From the NCBI RefSeq assembly GCF_018130765.1, contig NZ_JAFCJZ010000010.1, positions 186,001 through 250,000 on the forward strand: a stretch of DNA of 64,000 nt. Direction: 5' to 3'. Numbering within the stretch: position 1 is the first letter of the stretch; every line of letters begins with the position of its first letter. Below the pieces are notes generated by a model. That model was not told where the DNA came from and ran no database searches. It saw only the letters and a list, made by a program, of their open reading frames with translations. The stretch comes from Bradyrhizobium iriomotense. GTDB taxonomy: Bacteria > Pseudomonadota > Alphaproteobacteria > Rhizobiales > Xanthobacteraceae. Shown piece by piece: positions 9,980-18,202 of this stretch. The translations under genes and the position numbers were made by a program.

Positions 9980-10819
9980 CTATTCCGAGGGCCGGTTGCG
10001 CTGGCGATCGCTGTAGAGCTTCATGATCGCCGCCGCAGTTTCCTCGATCGAGCGCCGCGTGACGTCCAGCAGCGGCCAGTCGTGCTTGGCACTGAGCTTG
10101 CGGGCGAACGCGACCTCCTCGGTGACCGACTGCTTGTCGGTATAGGTATCGCTGCCGGATTCGGCGCCCATGGACAGCAGGCGGTTCTGACGGATCTGGA
10201 TCAGCCGTTCCGGCGTCGCATGCAAGCTCACCACCAGCGGCCGCGTCAGCGTCTCCAGTTGCGACGGCACGGGAATGCCGGGCACCAGCGGCACGTTCGC
10301 GGTGCGGATGCCGCGATTGGCGAGATAGATCGATGTCGGCGTCTTCGAGGTGCGGGACACGCCGACCAGAACCACGTCGGCCTCGTCGAGACCTTCGACA
10401 TGCTGACCGTCGTCATGGATCATTGTGTAGTTCAAGGCATCGATGCGCTTGAAATATTCCGCATTGAGCACGTGCTGGGCGCCGACGCGACCCGTGGTCG
10501 CAGCTCCCAGATAGGCTTCGAACAGCTGCATCACCGGCCCGATGATCGAGAGGCTCGGAACATTGATCTGCTTGCACTTGTCCTCGAGCCTGGCGACCAG
10601 GTCCTTCTCGAGCAGCGTGAACAGCACGATCCCCGGCGCTTCCTCGATCTCGTCGAGCACCCGGTCGAGCTGCTTCTGGCTCCGCACCAGCGGATAGACA
10701 TGCTCGACCGGCGTCACGTTCGCATATTGCGCGGCGACGGCGCGCGCGACGGTGATCAGCGTCTCTCCGGTGGAGTCGGAGACCAGGTGAAGATGGAAAT
10801 AATTGTTCGAGGTCGGCAC
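9980..10819 (-). CDS. Pyruvate,phosphate dikinase/PEP synthetase regulatory protein (DUF299)
   Basis: 279 residues. Bifunctional serine/threonine kinase and pyrophosphorylase that switches PPDK or PEP synthetase off and on. Visible motifs: FHLHLVSDSTGETLITVARA at the N-terminus and the nucleotide-binding loop GVSRTSKTPTSIYLANRG (about 153-170). It is the first gene on the leftward side of the presumed replication origin, the same position as the first gene of the Caulobacter chromosome. Confidence 0.93.
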   Translation of the reverse strand: MPTSNNYFHLHLVSDSTGETLITVARAVAAQYANVTPVEHVYPLVRSQKQLDRVLDEIEEAPGIVLFTLLEKDLVARLEDKCKQINVPSLSIIGPVMQLFEAYLGAATTGRVGAQHVLNAEYFKRIDALNYTMIHDDGQHVEGLDEADVVLVGVSRTSKTPTSIYLANRGIRTANVPLVPGIPVPSQLETLTRPLVVSLHATPERLIQIRQNRLLSMGAESGSDTYTDKQSVTEEVAFARKLSAKHDWPLLDVTRRSIEETAAAIMKLYSDRQRNRPSE

Positions 10820-11276
10820 AAAAACTCTTGGGATGAGGGCGGGGTGGTTTGTGGATTTCTGTGGAGCTTAACCGCTCGGAAAGGGATGTGCGACACCAGG
10901 GACGGGACAAGTGCCAATTTTCTTCACACCACTGCCCGTCAGAACAAGTCCGGCGCCTCTCGATGCGGGAAGCGGGATTGCGCGGACAACCCCCTTGATA
11001 AGCTGCCGACAGGCGCAAGCAAGCCTTTGAGTCCGGACGACTTATCGGAACAGGCTGGACCCGCGCAGGATATGTTGATGGATGTGAACAAGCGTGCGCG
11101 AACTCGCGGATGGAATTGCGTGAGTCCAATCCACGGTCACATAGACTCAAACCTTTAAGAATCTAAGATTCTAGATTTGAGGAAGGCGCTACGGACGGAT
11201 ATGTGTGCAGGTAAGACCTTAACGAGTTCTTACTATCCCCAGCTCCCGTCGCTCGGCAGCAATCCGGACCGCAAAA
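10820..11276. other. Candidate replication origin (oriC) region
   Basis: 457-base gap between divergent PPSR and hemJ. Seen: five GANTC sites (11029, 11122, 11144, 11159, 11167), all within 143 bases; an AT-rich 34-base stretch (11147-11180, 9 G/C) holding AGAATCT-A-AGATTCT; a TTAA-N7-TTAC site at 11219-11233 resembling CtrA boxes; and TGTGGATTT at 10850-10858, two mismatches from a DnaA box. Synteny with Caulobacter Cori supports the call, although hemE is missing on the right side. Origin function is inference. Confidence 0.6.
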
Positions 11277-11711
11277 ATGTTCGAAGACGTCTATCTCTGG
11301 ATCAAGGCGCTGCATGTGATCGCCGTCATCTCCTGGATGGCGGGCATGCTCTATCTGCCGCGGCTGTTCGTCTATCACTGCGAAGCCGAGGTCGGCTCGA
11401 AGCAGTCGGAGACGTTCAAGGTCATGGAACGCCGATTGCTCAAGGCAATCATCAACCCCGCCATGATCGTGACCTGGCTCGCCGGGCTCTTCCTCGCCTG
11501 GTCCGGCCATTGGTTCACTTTTGGCTGGCTGCACGTAAAACTGGCACTGGTCCTGGCACTGTCGGCGGTCCACGGCTTTTTTTCCCGCTGGCTGAAGGAT
11601 TTTGCCGCTGACCGGCGGCCGCGGAGTCAGAAATTCTATCGGATTATCAATGAGGTGCCGACCGTCCTGATGATTTTTATCGTCATCATGGTGATCGTGA
11701 AGCCGTTCTAG
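11277..11711 (+). CDS. hemJ: HemJ, protoporphyrinogen IX oxidase
   Basis: 144-residue membrane protein with about four helices. HemJ oxidises protoporphyrinogen IX to protoporphyrin IX in bacteria lacking HemG/HemY. The N-terminal helix has the conserved histidine (IKALHVIAVISWMAGMLYLP) and a second conserved segment is LLKAIINPAMIVTWLAGL; the C-terminus is typical (IINEVPTVLMIFIVIMVIVKPF region). It lies upstream of rho as in many alphaproteobacteria; hemE and hemH, often beside it, are not here. Confidence 0.93.
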   Translation: MFEDVYLWIKALHVIAVISWMAGMLYLPRLFVYHCEAEVGSKQSETFKVMERRLLKAIINPAMIVTWLAGLFLAWSGHWFTFGWLHVKLALVLALSAVHGFFSRWLKDFAADRRPRSQKFYRIINEVPTVLMIFIVIMVIVKPF

Positions 11712-11957
11712 GCAGGCCTCAGATCGAATCGCTCAGCGCTTCGGCTTGCGGAGAAGGAAGCGATTTTCTATATTATCGATATCCCACCCAACGCAGGCGG
11801 ATGTGGTCGTGTCTGAGCTTTCCAGAGGCCGGACACCGCATCAGGTTTGAAGCCTCACCGGCACTCTCCTTGCCAGACCTGCGGACCTTATCTTCTCACG
11901 TCCGCATTTCAGAGCCTCCTCGCACCCCTTCCAAGGTTACCCCACAGGACCACCCCA

Positions 11958-13223
11958 ATGCGGGAAATTAAACTCCAGGACCTCAAGTCGAAAACCCCGG
12001 CCGAGCTCGTCTCGTTCGCGGAAGAGAATGGGGTCGAGAATGCCAGCACCATGCGCAAGCAGGAGCTGCTGTTCGCCATCCTCAAGCAGCTTTCGCTGGC
12101 CGAAACGGACATCGTCGGCGAAGGCGTCGTCGAGGTGCTCTCCGACGGCTTCGGCTTTCTCCGCTCGCCCGATGCCAATTATCTGCCGGGCCCTGATGAC
12201 ATCTACGTTTCGCCCTCGCAGATCCGCCGTTTTGGCCTCCGCACCGGTGACACCATCGAAGGCCACATCCGCAGCCCGAAAGAGGGCGAGCGCTACTTTG
12301 CGCTGCTGAAAGTCAACACGCTCAATTTCGAGGATCCGGAAAAGGCCAAGCACAAGGTCAATTTCGACAATCTCACACCGCTTTTTCCGAACCAGCGTTT
12401 CCGCATGGAAATCGATGATCCCACACGGAAAGACTTGTCTGCACGCGTGATCGACATCGTCGCCCCGATCGGCAAGGGCCAGCGCGCGCTGATCGTGGCG
12501 CCGCCGCGCACCGGTAAAACCGTGCTGATGCAGAACATCGCGCACTCGATCACCGCAAATCACCCGGATTGCTATCTGATCGTGCTGCTGATCGACGAGC
12601 GTCCGGAAGAAGTCACGGACATGCAGCGCTCGGTGAAGGGCGAGGTCGTGTCCTCGACCTTCGACGAGCCGGCGGTGCGTCACGTCCAGGTCGCCGAGAT
12701 GGTGATCGAGAAGGCCAAGCGTCTGGTCGAGCATGGCCGCGATGTCGTGATCCTGCTCGATTCGATCACGCGACTTGGCCGCGCCTACAACACCGTCGTG
12801 CCGTCATCCGGCAAGGTGCTGACCGGCGGTGTCGACGCCAATGCGCTGCAGCGCCCGAAGCGCTTCTTCGGTGCCGCCCGCAACATCGAGGAGGGCGGCT
12901 CGCTGACCATCATCGCGACCGCGCTGGTCGATACCGGCAGCCGCATGGACGAAGTCATCTTTGAAGAGTTCAAGGGCACCGGTAACTCGGAACTGATCCT
13001 CGACCGCAAGGTCTCGGACAAGCGCACCTTCCCGGCGATCGACATCTCGCGCTCCGGCACCCGCAAGGAGGAGCTCATCACCGATCCGCAGGTGCTCAAG
13101 AAGATGTACGTGCTCCGCCGCATCCTCAATCCGATGGGTACGATGGATGCGATCGACTTCCTGCTCGACAAGCTGCGCTCGACCAAGAGCAATTCGGAGT
13201 TCTTCGACTCCATGAACACCTGA
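11958..13223 (+). CDS. rho: Rho, transcription termination factor
   Basis: 421 residues from the ATG at 11958. Hexameric RNA helicase. N-terminal RNA-binding domain (MREIKLQDLKSKTPAELVSF, then VSPSQIRRFGLRTGDTIEG), Walker A PPRTGKT (about 177-183), and the conserved LIVLLIDERPEEVTDM and IEEGGSLTIIATALVDTGSR. A longer in-frame ATG at 11847 adds 37 residues with no family similarity and is rejected. A strong intrinsic terminator follows. The 246-base leader after hemJ could host autoregulation, but I see no specific attenuator. Confidence 0.98.
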   Translation: MREIKLQDLKSKTPAELVSFAEENGVENASTMRKQELLFAILKQLSLAETDIVGEGVVEVLSDGFGFLRSPDANYLPGPDDIYVSPSQIRRFGLRTGDTIEGHIRSPKEGERYFALLKVNTLNFEDPEKAKHKVNFDNLTPLFPNQRFRMEIDDPTRKDLSARVIDIVAPIGKGQRALIVAPPRTGKTVLMQNIAHSITANHPDCYLIVLLIDERPEEVTDMQRSVKGEVVSSTFDEPAVRHVQVAEMVIEKAKRLVEHGRDVVILLDSITRLGRAYNTVVPSSGKVLTGGVDANALQRPKRFFGAARNIEEGGSLTIIATALVDTGSRMDEVIFEEFKGTGNSELILDRKVSDKRTFPAIDISRSGTRKEELITDPQVLKKMYVLRRILNPMGTMDAIDFLLDKLRSTKSNSEFFDSMNT

Positions 13224-13247
13224 GTGCGGGGCAGCAAAGGATCAAGG

Positions 13248-13271
13248 GGCGCCTTCGGGCGCCCTTTTTGT
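13248..13271 (+). terminator. Intrinsic terminator of rho
   Basis: Perfect 7-bp stem GGGCGCC / GGCGCCC closed by a TTCG tetraloop and followed by TTTTT. It lies 25 bases after the rho stop codon. Confidence 0.92.
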
Positions 13272-13396
13272 TGCGGCTTTGCTGCAGCGAAGTGCAGCAT
13301 GAATGGCAGCCGGCCACCGAGTTCGGGACGTATTTTAATCTGTTGATATATCAAAATAATACTTGAATTTCCGCCGCCTATCCGCCGCGCGAGCGC

Positions 13397-13417
13397 GCAT
13401 TTTTGCAGCAAAAATGC
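13397..13417. repeat. 21-base palindrome upstream of mnmE
   Basis: GCATTTTTGC and GCAAAAATGC flank a single A. It can form a hairpin on either strand. It lies in the 275-base gap between the rho terminator and mnmE, which also has an AT-rich stretch near 13333-13370 likely to contain the mnmE promoter. Function unknown. Confidence 0.5.
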
Positions 13418-13546
13418 TGCGGGACTAATGCCGCGGGACTATTGCACTGCATCATAAATGATTGCGAGATCTGGTGCGGCAAAATCCGGTGCTGGCCGGC
13501 TAAAAACGGATGTTTGCCTTTTCACTGGCAGCCGCACAAATAGGCC

Positions 13547-14902
13547 ATGCATCCAAGAGACCAGACCATCTTTGCGCTGTCATCCGGCCGGGCGCCGAGT
13601 GCGATCGCCGTGGTGCGCGTCTCTGGTTCGCAAGCCGGCCTGGTGCTGACGACGCTCGCGGGCCGGCTGCCGGCGCCGCGACAGGCGAGCCGCCGGCTGC
13701 TCCGGGATGGGGCCGGCCAGCCGATCGACGATGGGGTCGTGCTCTGGTTTCCAGGGCCGGCCAGCGCGACCGGCGAGGACATCGCCGAATTTCACGTCCA
13801 TGGGGGCCGCGCGGTGCTGGCGGCGCTGCTCGCCGCTATTTCAGATATTCCGAATACGCGCGCGGCGGAGCCCGGCGAGTTCACCCGGCGCAGCTTTGAG
13901 AACGGCAAGCTCGACCTGACCGAGGCCGAGGGCCTCGACGATCTCATCCACGCCGACACTGACCGCCAGCGTCGTCAGGCGCTGCGCCAGTTGCAGGGCC
14001 TGCTCGGTGATCGCGCGCGCGACTGGCGCGAGCGCATCATCGAGGCCTCGGCGTTGATCGAAGCCGGCATCGATTTTTCCGATGAAGGCGATGTGCCGGC
14101 GGAGCTGAGGGCGCCGGCAGTGAAAGCGATCAAGGCGCTGCACGACGAAATCACAAAAGTGCTTGCGGCACAGGGACATTCTGAACGCCTGCGCGACGGC
14201 CTCGTGGTTGCGATCGCAGGCGAGCCGAATGTCGGCAAGTCGACGCTGATGAATCAGCTCGCGCGCCGCGAGGTCGCGATCGTCTCGCCGCATGCCGGCA
14301 CCACGCGCGACGTGATCGAGGTGCAGCTCGATCTCGACGGTTATCCCGTCACTGTCATCGACACCGCCGGCATTCGCGAGACGGATGACCCGGTCGAGCA
14401 GGAAGGCGTGCGCCGGGCGCGGGCGCGTGCCGAGGATGCCGATCTCGTGCTGTGGCTGGTGGAGGGTGGGGGTACCGTCGATCCGGACGCAAGACCGCCG
14501 TTGTGGACCTCCGGGGACGGAGGCGATCGGTCCGGGTCGGTCTGGATCGTGCGCAACAAGATCGACCTTGGCGGGGCCGGGGATGCCTGGCCGGCAGGCG
14601 AGTTCGGGATCTCGGCCAGCCGGGGCGACGGGATTCCAGAGCTGGTCGATGCCCTCGTGACATTCGCCGCCAATTTCTTCGGGACCACCGAGGGCGCATT
14701 GGTGACCCGGGCCCGCCAACGCGACCTGTTGCGCCAGGCGTCAGACAGCTTGCGCCGGAGCCTGGAGCTTGTAGAAGACGGCGAAGAGCTCGCGGCCGAA
14801 GAGCTGCGTGCCGCCGCTTATGCCCTGGGCCGGTTGTTGGGCCGGGTGGACGTCGAGGACGTCCTTGGGGCCATCTTCCAGAAATTCTGCATCGGAAAGT
14901 AG
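13547..14902 (+). CDS. mnmE: MnmE, tRNA uridine-5-carboxymethylaminomethyl(34) synthesis GTPase
   Basis: 451 residues. With MnmG it modifies the wobble uridine of several tRNAs. N-terminal tetrahydrofolate-binding domain (DQTIFALSSGRAPSAIAVVR), central helical domain, inserted G domain with P-loop GEPNVGKS and switch II DTAGIRETDDPVEQEGVRRA, and the terminal FCIGK that provides the catalytic cysteine. Complete. It opens the conserved mnmE-mnmG-rsmG-parA-parB order. Confidence 0.97.
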   Translation: MHPRDQTIFALSSGRAPSAIAVVRVSGSQAGLVLTTLAGRLPAPRQASRRLLRDGAGQPIDDGVVLWFPGPASATGEDIAEFHVHGGRAVLAALLAAISDIPNTRAAEPGEFTRRSFENGKLDLTEAEGLDDLIHADTDRQRRQALRQLQGLLGDRARDWRERIIEASALIEAGIDFSDEGDVPAELRAPAVKAIKALHDEITKVLAAQGHSERLRDGLVVAIAGEPNVGKSTLMNQLARREVAIVSPHAGTTRDVIEVQLDLDGYPVTVIDTAGIRETDDPVEQEGVRRARARAEDADLVLWLVEGGGTVDPDARPPLWTSGDGGDRSGSVWIVRNKIDLGGAGDAWPAGEFGISASRGDGIPELVDALVTFAANFFGTTEGALVTRARQRDLLRQASDSLRRSLELVEDGEELAAEELRAAAYALGRLLGRVDVEDVLGAIFQKFCIGK

Positions 14903-14934
14903 CGCTAGTTCTTCATTGTAGAACTAGCGCTTGT
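14901..14934 (+). terminator. Hairpin at the end of mnmE
   Basis: Perfect 12-bp stem AGCGCTAGTTCT / AGAACTAGCGCT with a 7-base loop, followed by TGTT. The first two bases of the stem belong to the TAG stop. The T-run is short, so it may be an RNA-stabilising hairpin or a weak terminator. Confidence 0.6.
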
Positions 14935-14945
14935 TCCATTCCTTG

Positions 14946-14961
14946 CGTTTCACGTGAAACG
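14946..14961. promoter_or_regulatory. parS site 1
   Basis: CGTTTCACGTGAAACG: the exact 14-base palindrome GTTTCACGTGAAAC recognised by chromosomal ParB. parA and parB lie about 3.2 and 4.3 kb downstream. Confidence 0.93.
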
Positions 14962-14982
14962 TCCGCGGGCGCCTCAAGCTCC

Positions 14983-15070
14983 GTAGCCCGAATGGAGCGC
15001 AGCGCAATCCGGGGCAGCTCGCCCGGCCGGAACACCAGTCCCGGATTGCGCTACGCTCCATCCGGGCTAC
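14983..15070. repeat. Intergenic palindromic repeat, family B (copy 1)
   Basis: Long inverted arms GTAGCCCGAATGGAGCG and CGCTCCATCCGGGCTAC around a central CCGG-containing loop. Related by design to the repeats at 19083-19162 and 32431-32521. Lies between parS sites 1 and 2. Confidence 0.8.
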
Positions 15071-15103
15071 AGCCTTCCGCAATAGACGGGCACCGGTTCC
15101 CCC

Positions 15104-15119
15104 TGTTTCACGTGAAACA
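15104..15119. promoter_or_regulatory. parS site 2
   Basis: TGTTTCACGTGAAACA, the full 16-base consensus ParB binding palindrome. Confidence 0.95.
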
Positions 15120-15216
15120 GCAGCGCGCTTGCTCAGCCCAGCATCAGAGGTTCGTTAGCGGGATCTAATGTCCCATGAGCAGTGAGGGTTGAGGGCCGGC
15201 GGCCGCGCCTCAATCT

Positions 15217-15302
15217 CGTCATTGCGAGGAGCCCTGCGACGAAGCAATCCAGACTGTTTCCGCAGCGGCAGACTGGATTGCTTCGCTGCGCTCGCAACGA
15301 GG
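15217..15302. repeat. Intergenic palindromic repeat, family C (copy 1)
   Basis: Arms CGTCATTGCGAGGAG... and ...GCGCTCGCAACGAGG with internal GAAGCAATCC / GGATTGCTTC. A second copy is at 20278-20357. The spacing between parS sites 2 and 3 is filled by this element. Confidence 0.82.
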
Positions 15303-15349
15303 GGAGGTAGCTTGTTCCCACTCCGGAAGGAGCATCCTTTCCTGCTTCC

Positions 15350-15365
15350 TGTTTCACGTGAAACA
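15350..15365. promoter_or_regulatory. parS site 3
   Basis: TGTTTCACGTGAAACA, exact 16-base consensus. Confidence 0.95.
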
Positions 15366-15439
15366 GCAGTGCCCTCAACGCGCCTCCTACTGTGCATGGG
15401 GTTGTTTTCGCCAAAATGCCTTCATCCCTTTGGTAGTCC

Positions 15440-15455
15440 TGTTTCACGTGAAACA
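15440..15455. promoter_or_regulatory. parS site 4
   Basis: TGTTTCACGTGAAACA, exact 16-base consensus, 56 bases upstream of the mnmG start. ParB bound here could influence mnmG transcription; that is inference. The remaining sequence of the 609-base mnmE-mnmG gap shows no gene. Confidence 0.95.
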
Positions 15456-15511
15456 CCGCCCCACCCAGTTTCCACTTCCGGCTTTTTCCGCTCTGAGCTA
15501 GAAGTCCGCCC

Positions 15512-17392
15512 ATGCGAACAGAGCGAGAGAGTTTCGACGTCATCGTGATTGGCGGCGGTCACGCCGGCTGTGAAGCTGCGGCTGCCGCTGCCCGGATGGG
15601 TGCTGCGACCGCTCTGGTGACGCACCGTTTCTCCACGGTCGGCGCGATGTCCTGCAATCCCGCCATTGGCGGTTTGGGGAAGGGTCATCTGGTCCGCGAA
15701 GTCGATGCGCTCGACGGTCTGATGGGTCGGGTCGGCGATGCCGGCGGCATCCAGTTTCGCGTCCTCAATCGCCGGAAGGGGCCTGCTGTGCGCGGTCCCC
15801 GGGCCCAGGCCGACCGGAAACTCTATGCGGCGGCCATGCAGGCCGCGATCCGGGAGACCGAAGGTCTGTCCGTCATCGAGGGCGAAGCCGACGAGCTGAT
15901 CGTGGTCGAGGGTCGGGTGACCGGACTACGCCTGGCCGATGGCCGGGAGCTTCGGGCAGGGGCCGTCGTCGTCACCACCGGGACCTTCCTGCGTGGCCTG
16001 ATCCATCTCGGAGAGAAGAATTGGCCCGCCGGCCGTGTCGGCGAGGCGCCTGCGATGGGCCTTTCCAGCTCCTTCGAGCGTGCCGGATTCACCCTCGGAA
16101 GGCTCAAGACCGGGACGCCGCCGCGTCTCGACGGCACCACGATCGACTGGTCAGCGGTCGAAATGCAGCCAGGCGACGAGCCGCCGGAGCCTTTCTCGGT
16201 CATGACCGAGCGGATCACGACCTCACAGATCCAGTGCGGCATCACCCGGACCACGCCCGCGACCCATGAAGTGATCCGGGCGAACGTCCACCGCTCTCCG
16301 ATGTACTCCGGTCAGATCAAGAGCTCCGGCCCCCGCTATTGCCCCTCGATCGAGGACAAGATCGTCCGCTTCGGCGACCGCGATGGCCACCAGATCTTCC
16401 TGGAGCCGGAGGGGCTGGACGACAGCACCGTCTATCCCAACGGCATCTCGACCTCGCTGCCGGAGGAGGTTCAGCTCGCGATCCTCGCCAGCATTCCTGG
16501 CCTCGAGCGGGTGAAGATGGTCCGGCCGGGCTATGCTATCGAATACGATCACATCGATCCCCGCGAACTCGATCCGACCCTGCAGACCAAGCGTCTGCGC
16601 GGCCTGTTCCTGGCCGGGCAGATCAACGGCACCACCGGATATGAAGAAGCCGCCGGGCAGGGCATCGTGGCCGGCCTGAACGCCGCGCTCTCCGCCAGCG
16701 GCGCCGCGCTGACGGTGTTCGACCGTGCAGACGGCTATCTCGGCGTGATGATCGACGACCTCGTCACCCGCGGGATCAGCGAGCCCTATCGGATGTTCAC
16801 CTCCCGGGCCGAGTATCGGCTGACCCTGCGGGCCGACAATGCCGATCAGCGTCTGACCGAGAAAGGCATCGCGCTCGGATGCGTCGGCAGTGCCCGGATC
16901 CGGCATCACCGCGCCAAGATGGACGCCCTGAACGCCGCCCGGATGCTGTCGAAGTCGCTGACGATTACCCCGAACGAGGCGATCAAGCACGGGCTGTCCC
17001 TGAACCGGGACGGGCAGCGGCGTTCGGCCTTCGAGCTGATGGCCTATCCGGAGATCGGCTGGAGCCAGGTCCGCGCGATCTGGCCGGAGCTATCCAGCAT
17101 CGATCCCGTCATCGCCACCCATCTCGAGATCGACGCCAAATACGATGTCTATCTGGAGCGCCAGAGCGCCGACGTTGAAGCCTTCAGGCGGGACGAGGGG
17201 ATGGTGCTGTCGGAGGTGGACTACCAGCTGGTCCCCGGTCTCTCGAACGAGGTCCGCGCCAAGCTGGAGAAGGCACGGCCCTTCACCGTCGGCCAGGCCG
17301 GCCGCATCGATGGCATGACGCCGGCAGCGCTCGGCATTCTCGCGGCCTATCTCCGCCGTGAGGCACGGAAGACTTCCAAGGCAATCGCATAG
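15512..17392 (+). CDS. mnmG: MnmG, tRNA uridine-5-carboxymethylaminomethyl modification enzyme
   Basis: 626 residues. FAD-dependent partner of MnmE. The N-terminal dinucleotide fold is VIGGGHAGCEAAAAAARMG, followed by the family block CNPAIGGLGKGHLVREVDAL. Other conserved parts are RRKGPAVRGPRAQADRKLY, FLAGQINGTTGYEEAAGQG and the C-terminal helical region (IDGMTPAALGILAAYL). Complete and of usual length. Followed by parS site 5 only two bases after its stop. Confidence 0.97.
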   Translation: MRTERESFDVIVIGGGHAGCEAAAAAARMGAATALVTHRFSTVGAMSCNPAIGGLGKGHLVREVDALDGLMGRVGDAGGIQFRVLNRRKGPAVRGPRAQADRKLYAAAMQAAIRETEGLSVIEGEADELIVVEGRVTGLRLADGRELRAGAVVVTTGTFLRGLIHLGEKNWPAGRVGEAPAMGLSSSFERAGFTLGRLKTGTPPRLDGTTIDWSAVEMQPGDEPPEPFSVMTERITTSQIQCGITRTTPATHEVIRANVHRSPMYSGQIKSSGPRYCPSIEDKIVRFGDRDGHQIFLEPEGLDDSTVYPNGISTSLPEEVQLAILASIPGLERVKMVRPGYAIEYDHIDPRELDPTLQTKRLRGLFLAGQINGTTGYEEAAGQGIVAGLNAALSASGAALTVFDRADGYLGVMIDDLVTRGISEPYRMFTSRAEYRLTLRADNADQRLTEKGIALGCVGSARIRHHRAKMDALNAARMLSKSLTITPNEAIKHGLSLNRDGQRRSAFELMAYPEIGWSQVRAIWPELSSIDPVIATHLEIDAKYDVYLERQSADVEAFRRDEGMVLSEVDYQLVPGLSNEVRAKLEKARPFTVGQAGRIDGMTPAALGILAAYLRREARKTSKAIA

Positions 17393-17393
17393 G

Positions 17394-17409
17394 CGTTTCA
17401 CGTGAAACA
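17394..17409. promoter_or_regulatory. parS site 5
   Basis: CGTTTCACGTGAAACA, exact 14-base core. It lies between the mnmG stop and the rsmG frame; the GTG at 17402, the only usable start I can see for rsmG, lies inside the palindrome. Confidence 0.93.
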
Positions 17410-18175
17410 GCGCGGACCGGGCGGGGACAGGCCGCTATCCCGACGACCCGGAGCAGGTGAGGGCGCGGGCCGTCGATCTGAATCGACGCCGGCCAAACCG
17501 CGGATCGATAAGGCCAGCGCCAACGATCAATCGCTCGGCGCCGTCATCGCCGCCGACAAACGCGCGGCGCTGAAGCTCGCTTCCGTTTCACATGAAACAG
17601 AAGCCCGGCTCGATCGCTACATCGCGCTGCTCCGGGAGTGGCAGGCCAAGACCAATCTCGTCGCGCCCTCGACCCTGCCAAACCTCTGGACCCGGCACAT
17701 CGCCGATTCGCTCCAGCTCGTAGATCTCGCGCCGACCGCAAAGCGCTGGGCTGACCTCGGCAGCGGCGGCGGCTTCCCCGGCGTCGTGCTCGCCTGCGCC
17801 ATGGCGGAGACGCCGGGCGCCAGCGTCCATCTCGTCGAGCGAATCGCCAAGAAGGCCGCGTTCCTGCGCGAAGCGATTCGCGTCACTGCGTCTCCGGGAG
17901 TCGTACATCTCGCTGAGATCGGGGATAATGTGGATAGAATCACCGGCCCCGTCGATTGCGTCACCGCGCGTGCGCTGGCTCCGCTACATCAACTCATCGG
18001 CTTTGCGGAGCCGCTGATGCGCCGGGGCGCAAAGGCGTTATTTCCTAAGGGTCAAGATGTAGAGGCTGAATTGACCGAAGCCGCTAAATATTGGAATATT
18101 CAGCCTCAGCTCCACCAAAGCCGCACCGGCGACGGTTGGATCGTGGAGCTGAGTGCCGCCGAACGGCGCAGCTGA
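17402..18175 (+). CDS. rsmG: RsmG, 16S rRNA (guanine527-N7)-methyltransferase
   Basis: Up to 257 residues; methylates G527 in the 530 loop of 16S rRNA with S-adenosylmethionine. SAM-binding motif WADLGSGGGFPGVVLA, then VHLVERIAKKAAFLREA and DCVTARALAPLHQLIGFA. The first 50 residues are low-complexity and longer than in typical homologues; the only start-like codon in frame is GTG at 17402, inside parS site 5, so the true start is doubtful. VSHETEARLDRYIALL (about residue 61) marks the normal beginning of the domain and its codons form parS variant site 6. Confidence 0.93.
   Translation: MKQRGPGGDRPLSRRPGAGEGAGRRSESTPAKPRIDKASANDQSLGAVIAADKRAALKLASVSHETEARLDRYIALLREWQAKTNLVAPSTLPNLWTRHIADSLQLVDLAPTAKRWADLGSGGGFPGVVLACAMAETPGASVHLVERIAKKAAFLREAIRVTASPGVVHLAEIGDNVDRITGPVDCVTARALAPLHQLIGFAEPLMRRGAKALFPKGQDVEAELTEAAKYWNIQPQLHQSRTGDGWIVELSAAERRS
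17584..17599. promoter_or_regulatory. parS-like site 6 inside rsmG
   Basis: CGTTTCACATGAAACA; one change (A for G in the centre) from the exact core. It encodes VSHET within RsmG. Reduced ParB affinity is likely but untested. Confidence 0.65.
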
Positions 18176-18202
18176 GGCGTTCAGGGGGAGTGGGGAATTT
18201 CG

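Noticed and set aside
10850..10870. Strong DnaA boxes
   Set aside because: TGTGGATTT and TGTGGAGCT have two or more mismatches to the consensus, so they are listed only as weak support for oriC.
11847..11957. Upstream extension of rho
   Set aside because: 37 extra residues lie in the untranslated leader; the conserved protein starts at MREIKLQDL.
15133..15543. Minus-strand frame across repeats and parS sites
   Set aside because: Its apparent protein repeats FHVKQ because it reads parS palindromes; the region is non-coding regulatory DNA.
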